Shown here piece after piece: positions 53,187 through 60,981 of a stretch of DNA of 64,000 nucleotides. The notes under the pieces are model-generated. The model was given only the letters and a program-made list of their open reading frames with translations, searched no databases and was not told the origin of the DNA. Source of the stretch: Microbacterium sp. NC79. GTDB taxonomy: Bacteria > Actinomycetota > Actinomycetes > Actinomycetales > Microbacteriaceae. The stretch covers positions 1,612,001-1,676,000 of the forward strand of contig NZ_JAHQYI010000001.1 of the NCBI RefSeq assembly GCF_019061125.1, written 5' to 3'. The number at the start of each line of letters is the position of its first letter. Position 1 is the stretch's first letter. Position numbers and translations under genes: made by a program.

Positions 53187-55202
53187 GTGAGCCCTACCCA
53201 GCCGAATGACCCGCTCATCGGGCGGCTTGTCGACGGCAGATACCGGGTACGCGCTCGCATCGCCCGAGGCGGTATGGCGACGGTGTACGTGGCGACCGAC
53301 TTGCGACTGGAACGGCGAATCGCTCTCAAGGTCATGCATGCGCACCTGAGCGACGACACGGTGTTCCAGGGGCGCTTTATTCAGGAGGCCCGCGCAGCGG
53401 CGCGACTGGCCGATCCGCACGTCGTCAATGTCTTTGATCAGGGCCAGGACGGCGAACTCGCCTACCTGGTGATGGAGTATCTTCCCGGCATCACGCTCCG
53501 TGAGCTCCTGAAAGAACAGCGTCGGCTGTCAATCGCACAGACGATTACGGTGATGGATGCCATCCTCTCCGGTCTGGCAGCGGCCCACCGCGCTGACATC
53601 GTGCACCGCGACGTCAAGCCAGAAAACGTGTTGTTGGCCGAAGATGGCCGAATCAAGATCGGTGACTTCGGTCTTGCGCGCGCAACGACGGCGAATACCG
53701 CCAGCGGCGCACAGCTGATGGGAACCATCGCCTACCTAGCGCCGGAACTCGTGACGCGAGGCACGGCAGACGCACGCAGCGACATCTACTCACTTGGCAT
53801 CATGCTGTACGAAATGCTCGCTGGCGAGCAGCCGTACCGCGGCGAGCAGCCCATGCAGATCGCGTTTCAGCATGCGACCGACTCGGTGCCGCGTCCCAGC
53901 GCAAAGAATCCGAGTGTTCCGGAACAACTGGATGAGCTCGTGCTGTGGGCGACGGAGAAAGAGCCAGACGCTCGTCCGCTCGACGCCCAGGTGATGTTGG
54001 ATCGTCTACGCGAGATTGAGCGCGAACTGGGCATCGCGCCCGCCATCACCGACGATGAGCCGTTCACGAACCAGACCGTCATCCTCGACGAGTACGATAC
54101 GGGCGGTCACACATCTGTGCTTCCCGTGACCGGATCCATGGCGCTCGGTATGACCGCCACCGGCCCGACTGCTCCCCCGACGGAAGCCCCAGACAACGCC
54201 ACGCGCCTCCGACGCGTCACCGTGCGACGTCGACGTCGTAGCGTTGTGGCGTTGCTGCTTGTGCTCGTGCTCGCAGCGGTGGCAGGCGGTGCTGGCTGGT
54301 TCTTTGGTTCCGGCCCCGGCTCCAACGTTGCCGTGCCCGTCGTGGTGGGCGAAACCTTTGACACGGCCAGCGCGCGCCTCGCCGACGTCGATCTTGAGGT
54401 GAAACGCACCGAGGCAGCAAGTCTCGATGTGGCACCTGGTTCGGTGATTTCGTCTGATCCCCAAGCCGGAACCTCGGTGAAGAAAGAAAGCGTCGTCACG
54501 CTGGTCGTCTCCACCGGACCCCAGCAGGTCACGGTTCCGTCGACCGTCGGCCAGACGCAAGAGAGCCTGACAGCCACGCTGAAAGAGCTGGGAATCGACC
54601 TTCCGGCCGACAAGATCGACACCGAGTACAGCGCCGAAAAGGCGGCAGGTGAGATCATCTGGATGGTCATCTATCCGCGCGGTGGCGGCGAAACGGACTA
54701 CTTCCAGTGCGGCGACACGTGCACCGCATTTGCCGGTGACACTGCGCGCATCTGGGTATCACTCGGACCCGTTGTGGATCTCGTCTCGACACCCACGTCC
54801 CTTGAGGATGCCCGTGCGGCGATCGAGAAGCAAAAGATGACGGTCGGCGCGATCACCGAGGAGTACTCGAACGACGTGGCCGCGGGCAATGTGATGGCGA
54901 TGTCCAACAATCAGGAAGACGGCATCTACCGCCCAGGCGCTGAAGTCGCTTTGACGGTTTCTCTCGGCCCGCAGCCGATCACCGTTCCTGACGGAGTCAT
55001 CGGCGCGTCCCGCACCGACGCGGAATATATCCTCAGCAGTGCCGGCTTCACCGTGGACTACGCGTCCATCAGCATCATTAGCGGCGACAACCTCGAGGTC
55101 ACCAGCATGCGCCTCGGCGATTCCGGCGGACGAGCGGTGTCACCTGGCGAACAGCTCCTCCCCGGCACCACGATCTATCTCCAGGTCAAGCTCGTCATCT
55201 AG
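53187..55202 (+). CDS. pknL: PASTA-domain serine/threonine protein kinase (PknL/PknB-like)
   Basis: This 671-residue transmembrane kinase has a cytoplasmic kinase domain (residues ~16-285) with IARGGMATVYVA, the catalytic loop VHRDVKPENVLL, KIGDFGLARA and TIAYLAPELVTRG. A Thr/Pro-rich juxtamembrane segment leads to the transmembrane helix (residues ~352-374). Four extracellular PASTA repeats fill the C-terminus, each ending in a VSLGP- or VSTGP-like turn. The second carries an unusual insertion with two Cys (FQCGDTCTAF). PASTA domains sense peptidoglycan fragments. Its place beside the Rv2175c-like gene supports a PknL assignment, although mycobacterial PknL itself lacks PASTA repeats. Confidence 0.9.
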   Translation: MSPTQPNDPLIGRLVDGRYRVRARIARGGMATVYVATDLRLERRIALKVMHAHLSDDTVFQGRFIQEARAAARLADPHVVNVFDQGQDGELAYLVMEYLPGITLRELLKEQRRLSIAQTITVMDAILSGLAAAHRADIVHRDVKPENVLLAEDGRIKIGDFGLARATTANTASGAQLMGTIAYLAPELVTRGTADARSDIYSLGIMLYEMLAGEQPYRGEQPMQIAFQHATDSVPRPSAKNPSVPEQLDELVLWATEKEPDARPLDAQVMLDRLREIERELGIAPAITDDEPFTNQTVILDEYDTGGHTSVLPVTGSMALGMTATGPTAPPTEAPDNATRLRRVTVRRRRRSVVALLLVLVLAAVAGGAGWFFGSGPGSNVAVPVVVGETFDTASARLADVDLEVKRTEAASLDVAPGSVISSDPQAGTSVKKESVVTLVVSTGPQQVTVPSTVGQTQESLTATLKELGIDLPADKIDTEYSAEKAAGEIIWMVIYPRGGGETDYFQCGDTCTAFAGDTARIWVSLGPVVDLVSTPTSLEDARAAIEKQKMTVGAITEEYSNDVAAGNVMAMSNNQEDGIYRPGAEVALTVSLGPQPITVPDGVIGASRTDAEYILSSAGFTVDYASISIISGDNLEVTSMRLGDSGGRAVSPGEQLLPGTTIYLQVKLVI

Positions 55203-55267
55203 CTCCACCACGACTCGCTCCCTGCGCTTGATCGCACGTGAGTGGTTCCGTCACCCCTCGTGACCAC

Positions 55268-55307
55268 AAAGAGAATCGCCCCGTCTCTCGACGGGGCGAT
55301 TCTCTTT
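55268..55307. terminator. bidirectional terminator between the kinase gene and aroG
   Basis: AAAGAGAATCGCCCCGTC pairs perfectly with its complement around TCTC. It lies between converging genes. Confidence 0.95.
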
Positions 55308-55312
55308 TGGGT

Positions 55313-56644
55313 CTAGCGCTTCTCGAGCTCTTCAGCGACGAGGAAAGCGAGTTCCAGCGACTGCATGTGGTTGAGGCGCGGATCGCACAGCGACTCGTAG
55401 CGGGTCGCGAGGCTGGCCTCATTGAGCTGCTCGGAACCTCCGAGGCACTCGGTGACGTCGTCACCGGTGAGCTCAACGTGAATGCCACCGGGGTAGGTGC
55501 CAACGGCGCGGTGCGCTTCGAAGAAGCCGCGCACCTCGTCGACCACGTCGTCGAAGCGACGGGTCTTGTATCCGGTCGGAGTGGTGATGCCGTTGCCGTG
55601 CATGGGGTCGGTGACCCACAGCGGCGTCGCACCCGATGCCTGCACTGCCTCGAGCAGCGGCGGGAGTGCGTCGCGAATCTTGCCTGCACCCATGCGGGTG
55701 ATGAAGGTCAGGCGACCCGGCTCACGCTCAGGGTCAAGCTTGTCGATCAGGGCAAGCGCCGTCTCCGGGGTTGTCGTCGGTCCGAGCTTCACACCGATAG
55801 GGTTGCGGATCTTCGAGAAGTAATCGACGTGTGCACCGTCAAGTTCGCGCGTGCGCTCACCGATCCACTGGAAGTGACCCGACGTGTTGTACGGGGTTCC
55901 GGTACGGGAGTCAATGCGCGTCATCGGACGCTCGTAGTCCATCAGCAGGCCCTCGTGGCCGGTGTAGAACTCGACGTTACGAAGCTCGTTGAAGTCTGCG
56001 CCAGCAGCCTCCATGAACTTGATCGCACGGTCAATCTCAGCGGCAAGGCCCTCGTAGCGCTGGTTAGCGGGGTTCGCTGCGAAGCCCTGGTTCCACTTGT
56101 GCACCTCGCGGAGGTCGGCGAAGCCACCCTGCGTGAACGCACGGATGAGGTTCAGCGTGGAGGCGGCCATATGGTAGCCCTGCAGCAGGCGCTCGGGATC
56201 TGCCGTGCGCGATGCTTCGGTGAAGTCGTAGCCGTTCACGATGTCACCGCGGTACGCAGGCAATGTGACGTCGCCACGGGTCTCGAAGTCGCTGGAACGC
56301 GGCTTTGCGAACTGTCCAGCCATGCGGCCCATCTTGATGACGGGCATCGAAGCGCCGTAGGTCAGCACCACGGCCATCTGGAGGATGGTCTTAATGCGGT
56401 TGCGGATGTTGTCGGCGTTCGCACCGGCAAACGTTTCAGCGCAGTCGCCGCCCTGCAACAGGAATGCCTTACCCGATGCGGCTGCCGCCAGGCGCTCGCG
56501 AAGCATATCGACCTCACCCGCAAACACCAGCGGAGGGAAGGCGGAGAGCTTACGTGAGGCTTCTGCAACCTTCTCGGCGTCCGGCCATTGCGGCTGTTGC
56601 TTGATGGGAAGGGAACGCCAGGAATCGAGGTCTACTGCGGGCAT
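55313..56644 (-). CDS. aroG: class II 3-deoxy-7-phosphoheptulonate synthase
   Basis: This 443-residue enzyme catalyses the first step of the shikimate pathway from PEP and erythrose 4-phosphate. It is the plant/actinobacterial class II type: ALPDAEKV-like N-terminus (QPQWPDAEKVAEASRKLSAF), FLLQGGDCAETF, KMGRMAGQFAKPRSSDFE, YRGDIVNGYDF, and C-terminal WVTDPMHGNGITTPTGYKTR and GGIHVELTGDDVTECLGGS. The ATG at 56642-56644 has TAGGAT 6 nt upstream. Its product chorismate feeds PabB, encoded at the other end of this window. Confidence 0.97.
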   Translation of the reverse strand: MPAVDLDSWRSLPIKQQPQWPDAEKVAEASRKLSAFPPLVFAGEVDMLRERLAAAASGKAFLLQGGDCAETFAGANADNIRNRIKTILQMAVVLTYGASMPVIKMGRMAGQFAKPRSSDFETRGDVTLPAYRGDIVNGYDFTEASRTADPERLLQGYHMAASTLNLIRAFTQGGFADLREVHKWNQGFAANPANQRYEGLAAEIDRAIKFMEAAGADFNELRNVEFYTGHEGLLMDYERPMTRIDSRTGTPYNTSGHFQWIGERTRELDGAHVDYFSKIRNPIGVKLGPTTTPETALALIDKLDPEREPGRLTFITRMGAGKIRDALPPLLEAVQASGATPLWVTDPMHGNGITTPTGYKTRRFDDVVDEVRGFFEAHRAVGTYPGGIHVELTGDDVTECLGGSEQLNEASLATRYESLCDPRLNHMQSLELAFLVAEELEKR

Positions 56645-56650
56645 AGCTCC

Positions 56651-56656
56651 ATCCTA
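56651..56656 (-). promoter_or_regulatory. leaderless -10 hexamer TAGGAT of aroG
   Basis: TAGGAT on the minus strand lies 6 nt from the ATG. The 6 nt include GGAG, so a ribosome-binding function cannot be excluded. Confidence 0.4.
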
Positions 56657-56724
56657 TGACCGCAGTTACCCCACGCGGCACAGTGTGACGTCGCACGACG
56701 ACAGCCGGGTGTGGCGCGGCCCCG

Positions 56725-57408
56725 TTAGCTCGTCGTTAGGCGATCTTTCACGGTGGACGCGTACACGTCTTCGTACTTTTGCTCACCAAGCTGTTGCAGC
56801 GCGATCATGATTTCGTCGGTCACACTGCGCAGAATGTAGCGGTCCGATTCCATGCCCTCGAAACGGGAGAAGTCGATCGGCTCGCCGATCACCACACCGA
56901 CGCGCACGACGCGCGGCATTCGTTGACCAATCGGCATCATCGTGTCGGTATCGACCATGATGAGGGGGATGACCGGAACCTTCGATTCGAGCGCCATCCG
57001 GGCAATTCCGGTGCGACCGCGGTAGAGCGTGCCATCTGGGCTGCGCGTACCCTCGGGGTAGATTCCGAGCAGATCGCCACGACCGAGCACGCGGAGTCCG
57101 GTGTTGAGGGAGGCTTCTGACGCCTTGCCACCAGAACGATCAATCGGGAGTTGACCTGTGCCCTTGAAGAAGATTCTTGTGAGGAACCCCTTCACGCCCT
57201 TGCCTGTGAAGTAATCGCTCTTCGCCAAGAAGCTGACCGGCCGATCGATCATCAAAGGCAGAAAGATCGAGTCGGCAAAGGACAGGTGATTCGACGCGAG
57301 AATGGCGCCGCCCGTTTTCGGGATGTTGCGCCTGCCCACCACCCATGGACGCCAGATCGCCTTAACGATCGGCCCAATGAAGATGTACTTCATGACCCAA
57401 TAGATCAT
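56725..57408 (-). CDS. PlsC-family 1-acyl-sn-glycerol-3-phosphate acyltransferase
   Basis: This 227-residue acyltransferase has the catalytic ASNHLSFADSIFLP motif (His41, Asp46), acceptor-site GTGQLPIDRSGG, and IYPEGTRSPDG. It should acylate lysophosphatidate or a related acceptor at the membrane. A first hydrophobic segment (MIYWVMKYIFIGPIVKAI) may anchor it. The ATG overlaps the ROK-kinase stop by one base (TGATG), so the two are coupled; that pairing is common in actinobacteria. Confidence 0.9.
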   Translation of the reverse strand: MIYWVMKYIFIGPIVKAIWRPWVVGRRNIPKTGGAILASNHLSFADSIFLPLMIDRPVSFLAKSDYFTGKGVKGFLTRIFFKGTGQLPIDRSGGKASEASLNTGLRVLGRGDLLGIYPEGTRSPDGTLYRGRTGIARMALESKVPVIPLIMVDTDTMMPIGQRMPRVVRVGVVIGEPIDFSRFEGMESDRYILRSVTDEIMIALQQLGEQKYEDVYASTVKDRLTTS

Positions 57409-58343
57409 CAGTTGGTCTCCTGTCGGGCGAGGTCACCTGCGCCAATCACGCCAGCGTCATTCACAAGTTCAGCGATCTGGAACATACCCGCAACCGGCTT
57501 CTGATGCATCGGACTGTGTACAAGGAACGCATCGCGCATGGGCGCAAGAACAAGCTCACCCAACGCTGACACTCCCCCACCGATGACGTAACGCTGCGGT
57601 TCGAGAATGGCATGGAAGGAGCCACACGTTTCGCCGAGTGCCGCTGATACCGAACGCACCGCTTCCAACGCGCCCCGGTCGCCGGCGAGGGCGAGCTCAG
57701 AAATCGTGTGGCCAGCGATGTCGCCGTCCCGCGCGCGACGCTCAGCGAGCACCACGCCGATACCGCCTGCGTCGGCGAGCTCATTGGCAACGCGCTGCAG
57801 CGCGCGACCCGAAGCGTACTGTTCAATGCAACCGCGCTGGCCGCATCCGCAGAGCAGCCCGTTGCGTTCAAAGCGCACGTGCCCGAGTTCAGCGCCCATG
57901 CCCGTGGCACCCCGGTGCAAGACACCTTCAGAAACGACGGCGCCACCGATTCCGGTGCCCATGGTGAGCATCACCATGCTCTTCACATCGCGACCAGCAC
58001 CGAAGCGGTACTCTGCCCACCCCGCCGCATTCGCATCATTCTCGAGAACAAGAGGCAGGTCGATTTCGGCCTTCACGCGATCGCGTAGCGGCTCATCGCG
58101 CCATGCAATGTTCGGGCTTGAAATGGTTCCGCGTTCGTGGTCAACGAATCCGGCAGCAGCGACACCCACCGCCGAGACCTGCGCGCCGTCGCTGAGCTCA
58201 CGCACCAACTGCACAACGGCACCAACGATCTCGTCGGACGACGTCGAGGTCGCGACACGCGTCTGTCGATGCAGCGAACCGTCGCTCGCGACGAGTCCTG
58301 CCGCGATCTTGGTTCCGCCAATGTCGATACCGATCGTGAACAC
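57408..58343 (-). CDS. ROK-family glucokinase
   Basis: This 311-residue sugar kinase has an N-terminal phosphate loop FTIGIDIGGTKIAAGLV, substrate-site LENDANAAGWAEYRFG, MLTMGTGIGGAVVSEG, and the zinc-binding ROK signature LLCGCGQRGCIEQYASG. It resembles actinobacterial ROK glucokinases (Streptomyces GlkA type); exact sugar specificity is inferred. The GTG at 58341-58343 with GAAAGGG 6 nt upstream is chosen; the in-frame extension upstream is not conserved-looking. It is divergent from the acyl-CoA ligase gene. Confidence 0.9.
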   Translation of the reverse strand: MFTIGIDIGGTKIAAGLVASDGSLHRQTRVATSTSSDEIVGAVVQLVRELSDGAQVSAVGVAAAGFVDHERGTISSPNIAWRDEPLRDRVKAEIDLPLVLENDANAAGWAEYRFGAGRDVKSMVMLTMGTGIGGAVVSEGVLHRGATGMGAELGHVRFERNGLLCGCGQRGCIEQYASGRALQRVANELADAGGIGVVLAERRARDGDIAGHTISELALAGDRGALEAVRSVSAALGETCGSFHAILEPQRYVIGGGVSALGELVLAPMRDAFLVHSPMHQKPVAGMFQIAELVNDAGVIGAGDLARQETN

Positions 58344-58597
58344 AACGCCCTTTCTCGCCTCCGACACTCGCGGGAGCCCTTGAAGTCTAGCGATCCACGG
58401 CGATCCAAGACGGAAGATGTCTGCGAGCCGGAATATGGCAAAAGCGGCGGAACCATAGGGAAAACCGGAGATTGCTGGAGTCACGATCATACTGAGTTTC
58501 AAAAATCATCGGACCCAGTTTCAGTGAAATGAGCGATTCCTCCCCTAGACTCAAGCGAGCACATCTGCCCGACACATCCGGTACCGAAGGAGTTGCC
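58344..58597. other. divergent promoter region, ROK kinase / acyl-CoA ligase
   Basis: This 254-bp region has TAGACT at 58546-58551 as the probable -10 of the plus-strand ligase gene (leader about 38 nt with GAAGGAG), and one CGGAACC motif at 58448. No gene is seen. Confidence 0.5.
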
Positions 58598-60424
58598 GTG
58601 GTCCAGTTCGAAGTACCTGCTATCGTCCCCGCAGACCCGCAGGCGAACATCACCGATCTACTCGTCGAACGCGTCAAGAAAACGCCGAATCGAGTCCTTT
58701 TTAGCGTCCCGGAAGGCGATGGTTGGCGAGATATTACCGCCGCTGCGTTCCAAGACCAGGTGATTGCCCTGGCCAAGGGATTTGTCGCCAACGGTATTGA
58801 GCCTGGCGACAAAGTGGGCTTTGCTGCCCGCACCACGTACGAGTGGACGCTCGTGGATTTCGGTCTCTTCTTTGCCGGCGCCGTCATGGTTCCGATCTAC
58901 GAGACCAGCTCCCCTGCGCAGATCCAGTGGAACCTGGAAGACTCGGGTGCCGTCGCCGTCATTCTGGAATCGCCCGAGCACTTTGCCCGCTTTGACGAGG
59001 TTCGCGGCGACCTGCCGCTGATCCGTAAGACCTGGCAGCTGCACCTCGGCGACCTCGACAAGCTGGCCGAAGAAGGCAAGGACGTTGACGACGCTGAAAT
59101 CGAGCGTCGTCGTAACATCGCCAATGCCGACGACATTGCCACGCTGATCTACACGTCAGGCTCGACGGGCAAGCCCAAGGGCTGTGTGCTCACGCACGCA
59201 AACTTTGTTGAGCTGTGCCGCAACGCAGGTAAGTCGCTTGCTGAGGTGCTGGAAATGCCCGGTGCTTCCACCGTGCTGTTCATCACCACGGCGCACGTGT
59301 TCGCGCGTTTCATCTCGATCCTGACGATTCACGCTGGTGTGCGCACCGGTCACGAACCGAACACGAAGAACCTTTTGCCTGCGTTGGGCTCGTTCAAGCC
59401 CACCTTCCTCCTCGCGGTTCCCCGCGTCTTCGAGAAGGTCTACAACTCGGCAGAGCAGAAGGCTGAAGCAGGCGGCAAGGGCAAGATCTTCCGGGCAGCC
59501 GCGGCTGCCGCTATCGAGCACTCCACCCTGCTCCAGGACGGCAAGAAGGTTCCGCTCGGTCTCAAGATCAAGTTCGCCATCTTCGACAAGCTCGTCTTCG
59601 CGAAGTTGCGCGCAGCTATGGGCGGCAACATTGCCTACGCGGTTTCTGGTTCCGCTCCCCTTGGCGCACGCCTCGGTCACTTCTTCCACAGCCTCGGCAT
59701 CACAATCCTCGAGGGGTATGGTCTGACCGAGACGACGGCTCCTGCGACGGTGAACCAGGCTCGCAAGTCGAAGATTGGAACCGTGGGGCCGGTGCTCCCT
59801 GGCGTTGGAATTCGCCTGGGCGAAGACAACGAGATCGAAGTCCGCGGCATCAACGTATTCAAGGAATACTGGCGCAACCCGGAAGCCACGGCTGCGGCGT
59901 TCAACGATGGCTGGTTTAAGACCGGCGACCTCGGTTCGTTTGACAGCGAAGGCTTCCTCACGATCACCGGGCGCAAGAAGGAGATTCTGGTTACCGCGGG
60001 CGGAAAGAACGTCTCCCCCGCGACGCTGGAAGACCCGATTCGCGCGAACCCGATCGTGGGTCAGGTTGTCGTTGTCGGCGATCAGCGCCCGTTTATTGCA
60101 GCGCTCGTTACCCTTGACCCGGAAATGCTCCCGACGTGGCTGGAGAACAACGGGCTAAGCGCAACCATGTCGCTGGCTGAGGCGGCAACGAATGCAACGG
60201 TACGCGCCGAAGTTCAGCGCGCAATCGACCGCGCCAACAAGTCGGTCTCTCGTGCGGAGTCGATCCGTAAGTTCGTGATTCTGCCGATCGAATGGACGGA
60301 AGCGTCAGGCCACCTGACGCCGAAGATGTCGATTAAGCGTCACGTCATTACGGCTGACTTCAAAGACCAGATCGAGGCACTGTACTCGGAGCCGGTCGCG
60401 ACGAACAACGTCTCGGTCGGATAG
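58598..60424 (+). CDS. long-chain acyl-CoA ligase (AMP-forming)
   Basis: This 608-residue adenylate-forming enzyme activates fatty acids as acyl-CoA. Its motifs are TLIYTSGSTGKPKGCVL (P-loop), the linker YGLTETTAPATVN, GWFKTGDLGSFDSEGFLTIT (Asp binding the ribose) and GRKKEILVTAGGKNVSP with the C-terminal catalytic Lys region. It resembles the FadD15-type long-chain ligases of actinobacteria. The GTG at 58598 is chosen for GAAGGAG 6 nt upstream and the TAGACT promoter at 58546. An ATG at 58529 lies before the predicted transcription start. Confidence 0.93.
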   Translation: MVQFEVPAIVPADPQANITDLLVERVKKTPNRVLFSVPEGDGWRDITAAAFQDQVIALAKGFVANGIEPGDKVGFAARTTYEWTLVDFGLFFAGAVMVPIYETSSPAQIQWNLEDSGAVAVILESPEHFARFDEVRGDLPLIRKTWQLHLGDLDKLAEEGKDVDDAEIERRRNIANADDIATLIYTSGSTGKPKGCVLTHANFVELCRNAGKSLAEVLEMPGASTVLFITTAHVFARFISILTIHAGVRTGHEPNTKNLLPALGSFKPTFLLAVPRVFEKVYNSAEQKAEAGGKGKIFRAAAAAAIEHSTLLQDGKKVPLGLKIKFAIFDKLVFAKLRAAMGGNIAYAVSGSAPLGARLGHFFHSLGITILEGYGLTETTAPATVNQARKSKIGTVGPVLPGVGIRLGEDNEIEVRGINVFKEYWRNPEATAAAFNDGWFKTGDLGSFDSEGFLTITGRKKEILVTAGGKNVSPATLEDPIRANPIVGQVVVVGDQRPFIAALVTLDPEMLPTWLENNGLSATMSLAEAATNATVRAEVQRAIDRANKSVSRAESIRKFVILPIEWTEASGHLTPKMSIKRHVITADFKDQIEALYSEPVATNNVSVG

Positions 60425-60430
60425 TTTCTC

Positions 60431-60478
60431 AACGAGTGAGGCCCTTCGGATTCTCGGATCCGAAGGGCCTCACTCGTT
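60431..60478. terminator. bidirectional terminator between acyl-CoA ligase gene and def
   Basis: The 20-bp arms are perfect (AACGAGTGAGGCCCTTCGGA and complement) around an 8-nt loop between converging genes. Confidence 0.95.
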
Positions 60479-60488
60479 GTTCAAAGTG

Positions 60489-60980
60489 TCAGAACCAGTT
60501 GCTTTCGCGAACCTGCTTCATCGCAATTTTGCGGTTTTCAGGCGAGAGTCGTCGCAAGTACACCATGCCGTCAAGGTGATCAGTTTCGTGCTGGAGCGCC
60601 TGAGCCATCAGCCCGGTCCCTTCCAACACCACGCGGTTGCCATCAAGGTCAATTCCTTCAACGCGCGCGTACTCGCTACGCAGTGCGTCGTGCCAAAGAC
60701 CCGGAACCGAAAGGCACCCTTCTCCCGTCGGCTGTGGTTCACCGCGGAGCTCAACAATGCGCGGATTCAATACGTAACCGATGTCGCCATCGATGTTGTA
60801 ACTGAACGCGCGCAGGCTCACACCGATCTGCGGCGCTGCAACGCCAGCACGACCCGGAAGCTTGACCGTGTCGAGGAGATCCTGCACGAGCGCCCGAATA
60901 CCGTCATCGATGTCGGTGATTTCCGCGCACGGCGTCGTCAATACCGGGTCGCCATACAGGCGGATTTCACGCACTGCCAT
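60489..60980 (-). CDS. def: peptide deformylase
   Basis: This 163-residue metalloenzyme removes the N-formyl group from nascent proteins. All three motifs are present: [19 protein letters not shown] (metal Cys) and QHETDHLDG (two metal His and catalytic Glu). The ATG at 60978-60980 is 1 nt after the stop of the MinD-like gene, so the two are probably co-translated. A longer in-frame start would overlap that gene and is rejected. Confidence 0.97.
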   Translation of the reverse strand: MAVREIRLYGDPVLTTPCAEITDIDDGIRALVQDLLDTVKLPGRAGVAAPQIGVSLRAFSYNIDGDIGYVLNPRIVELRGEPQPTGEGCLSVPGLWHDALRSEYARVEGIDLDGNRVVLEGTGLMAQALQHETDHLDGMVYLRRLSPENRKIAMKQVRESNWF

Positions 60981-60981
60981 G

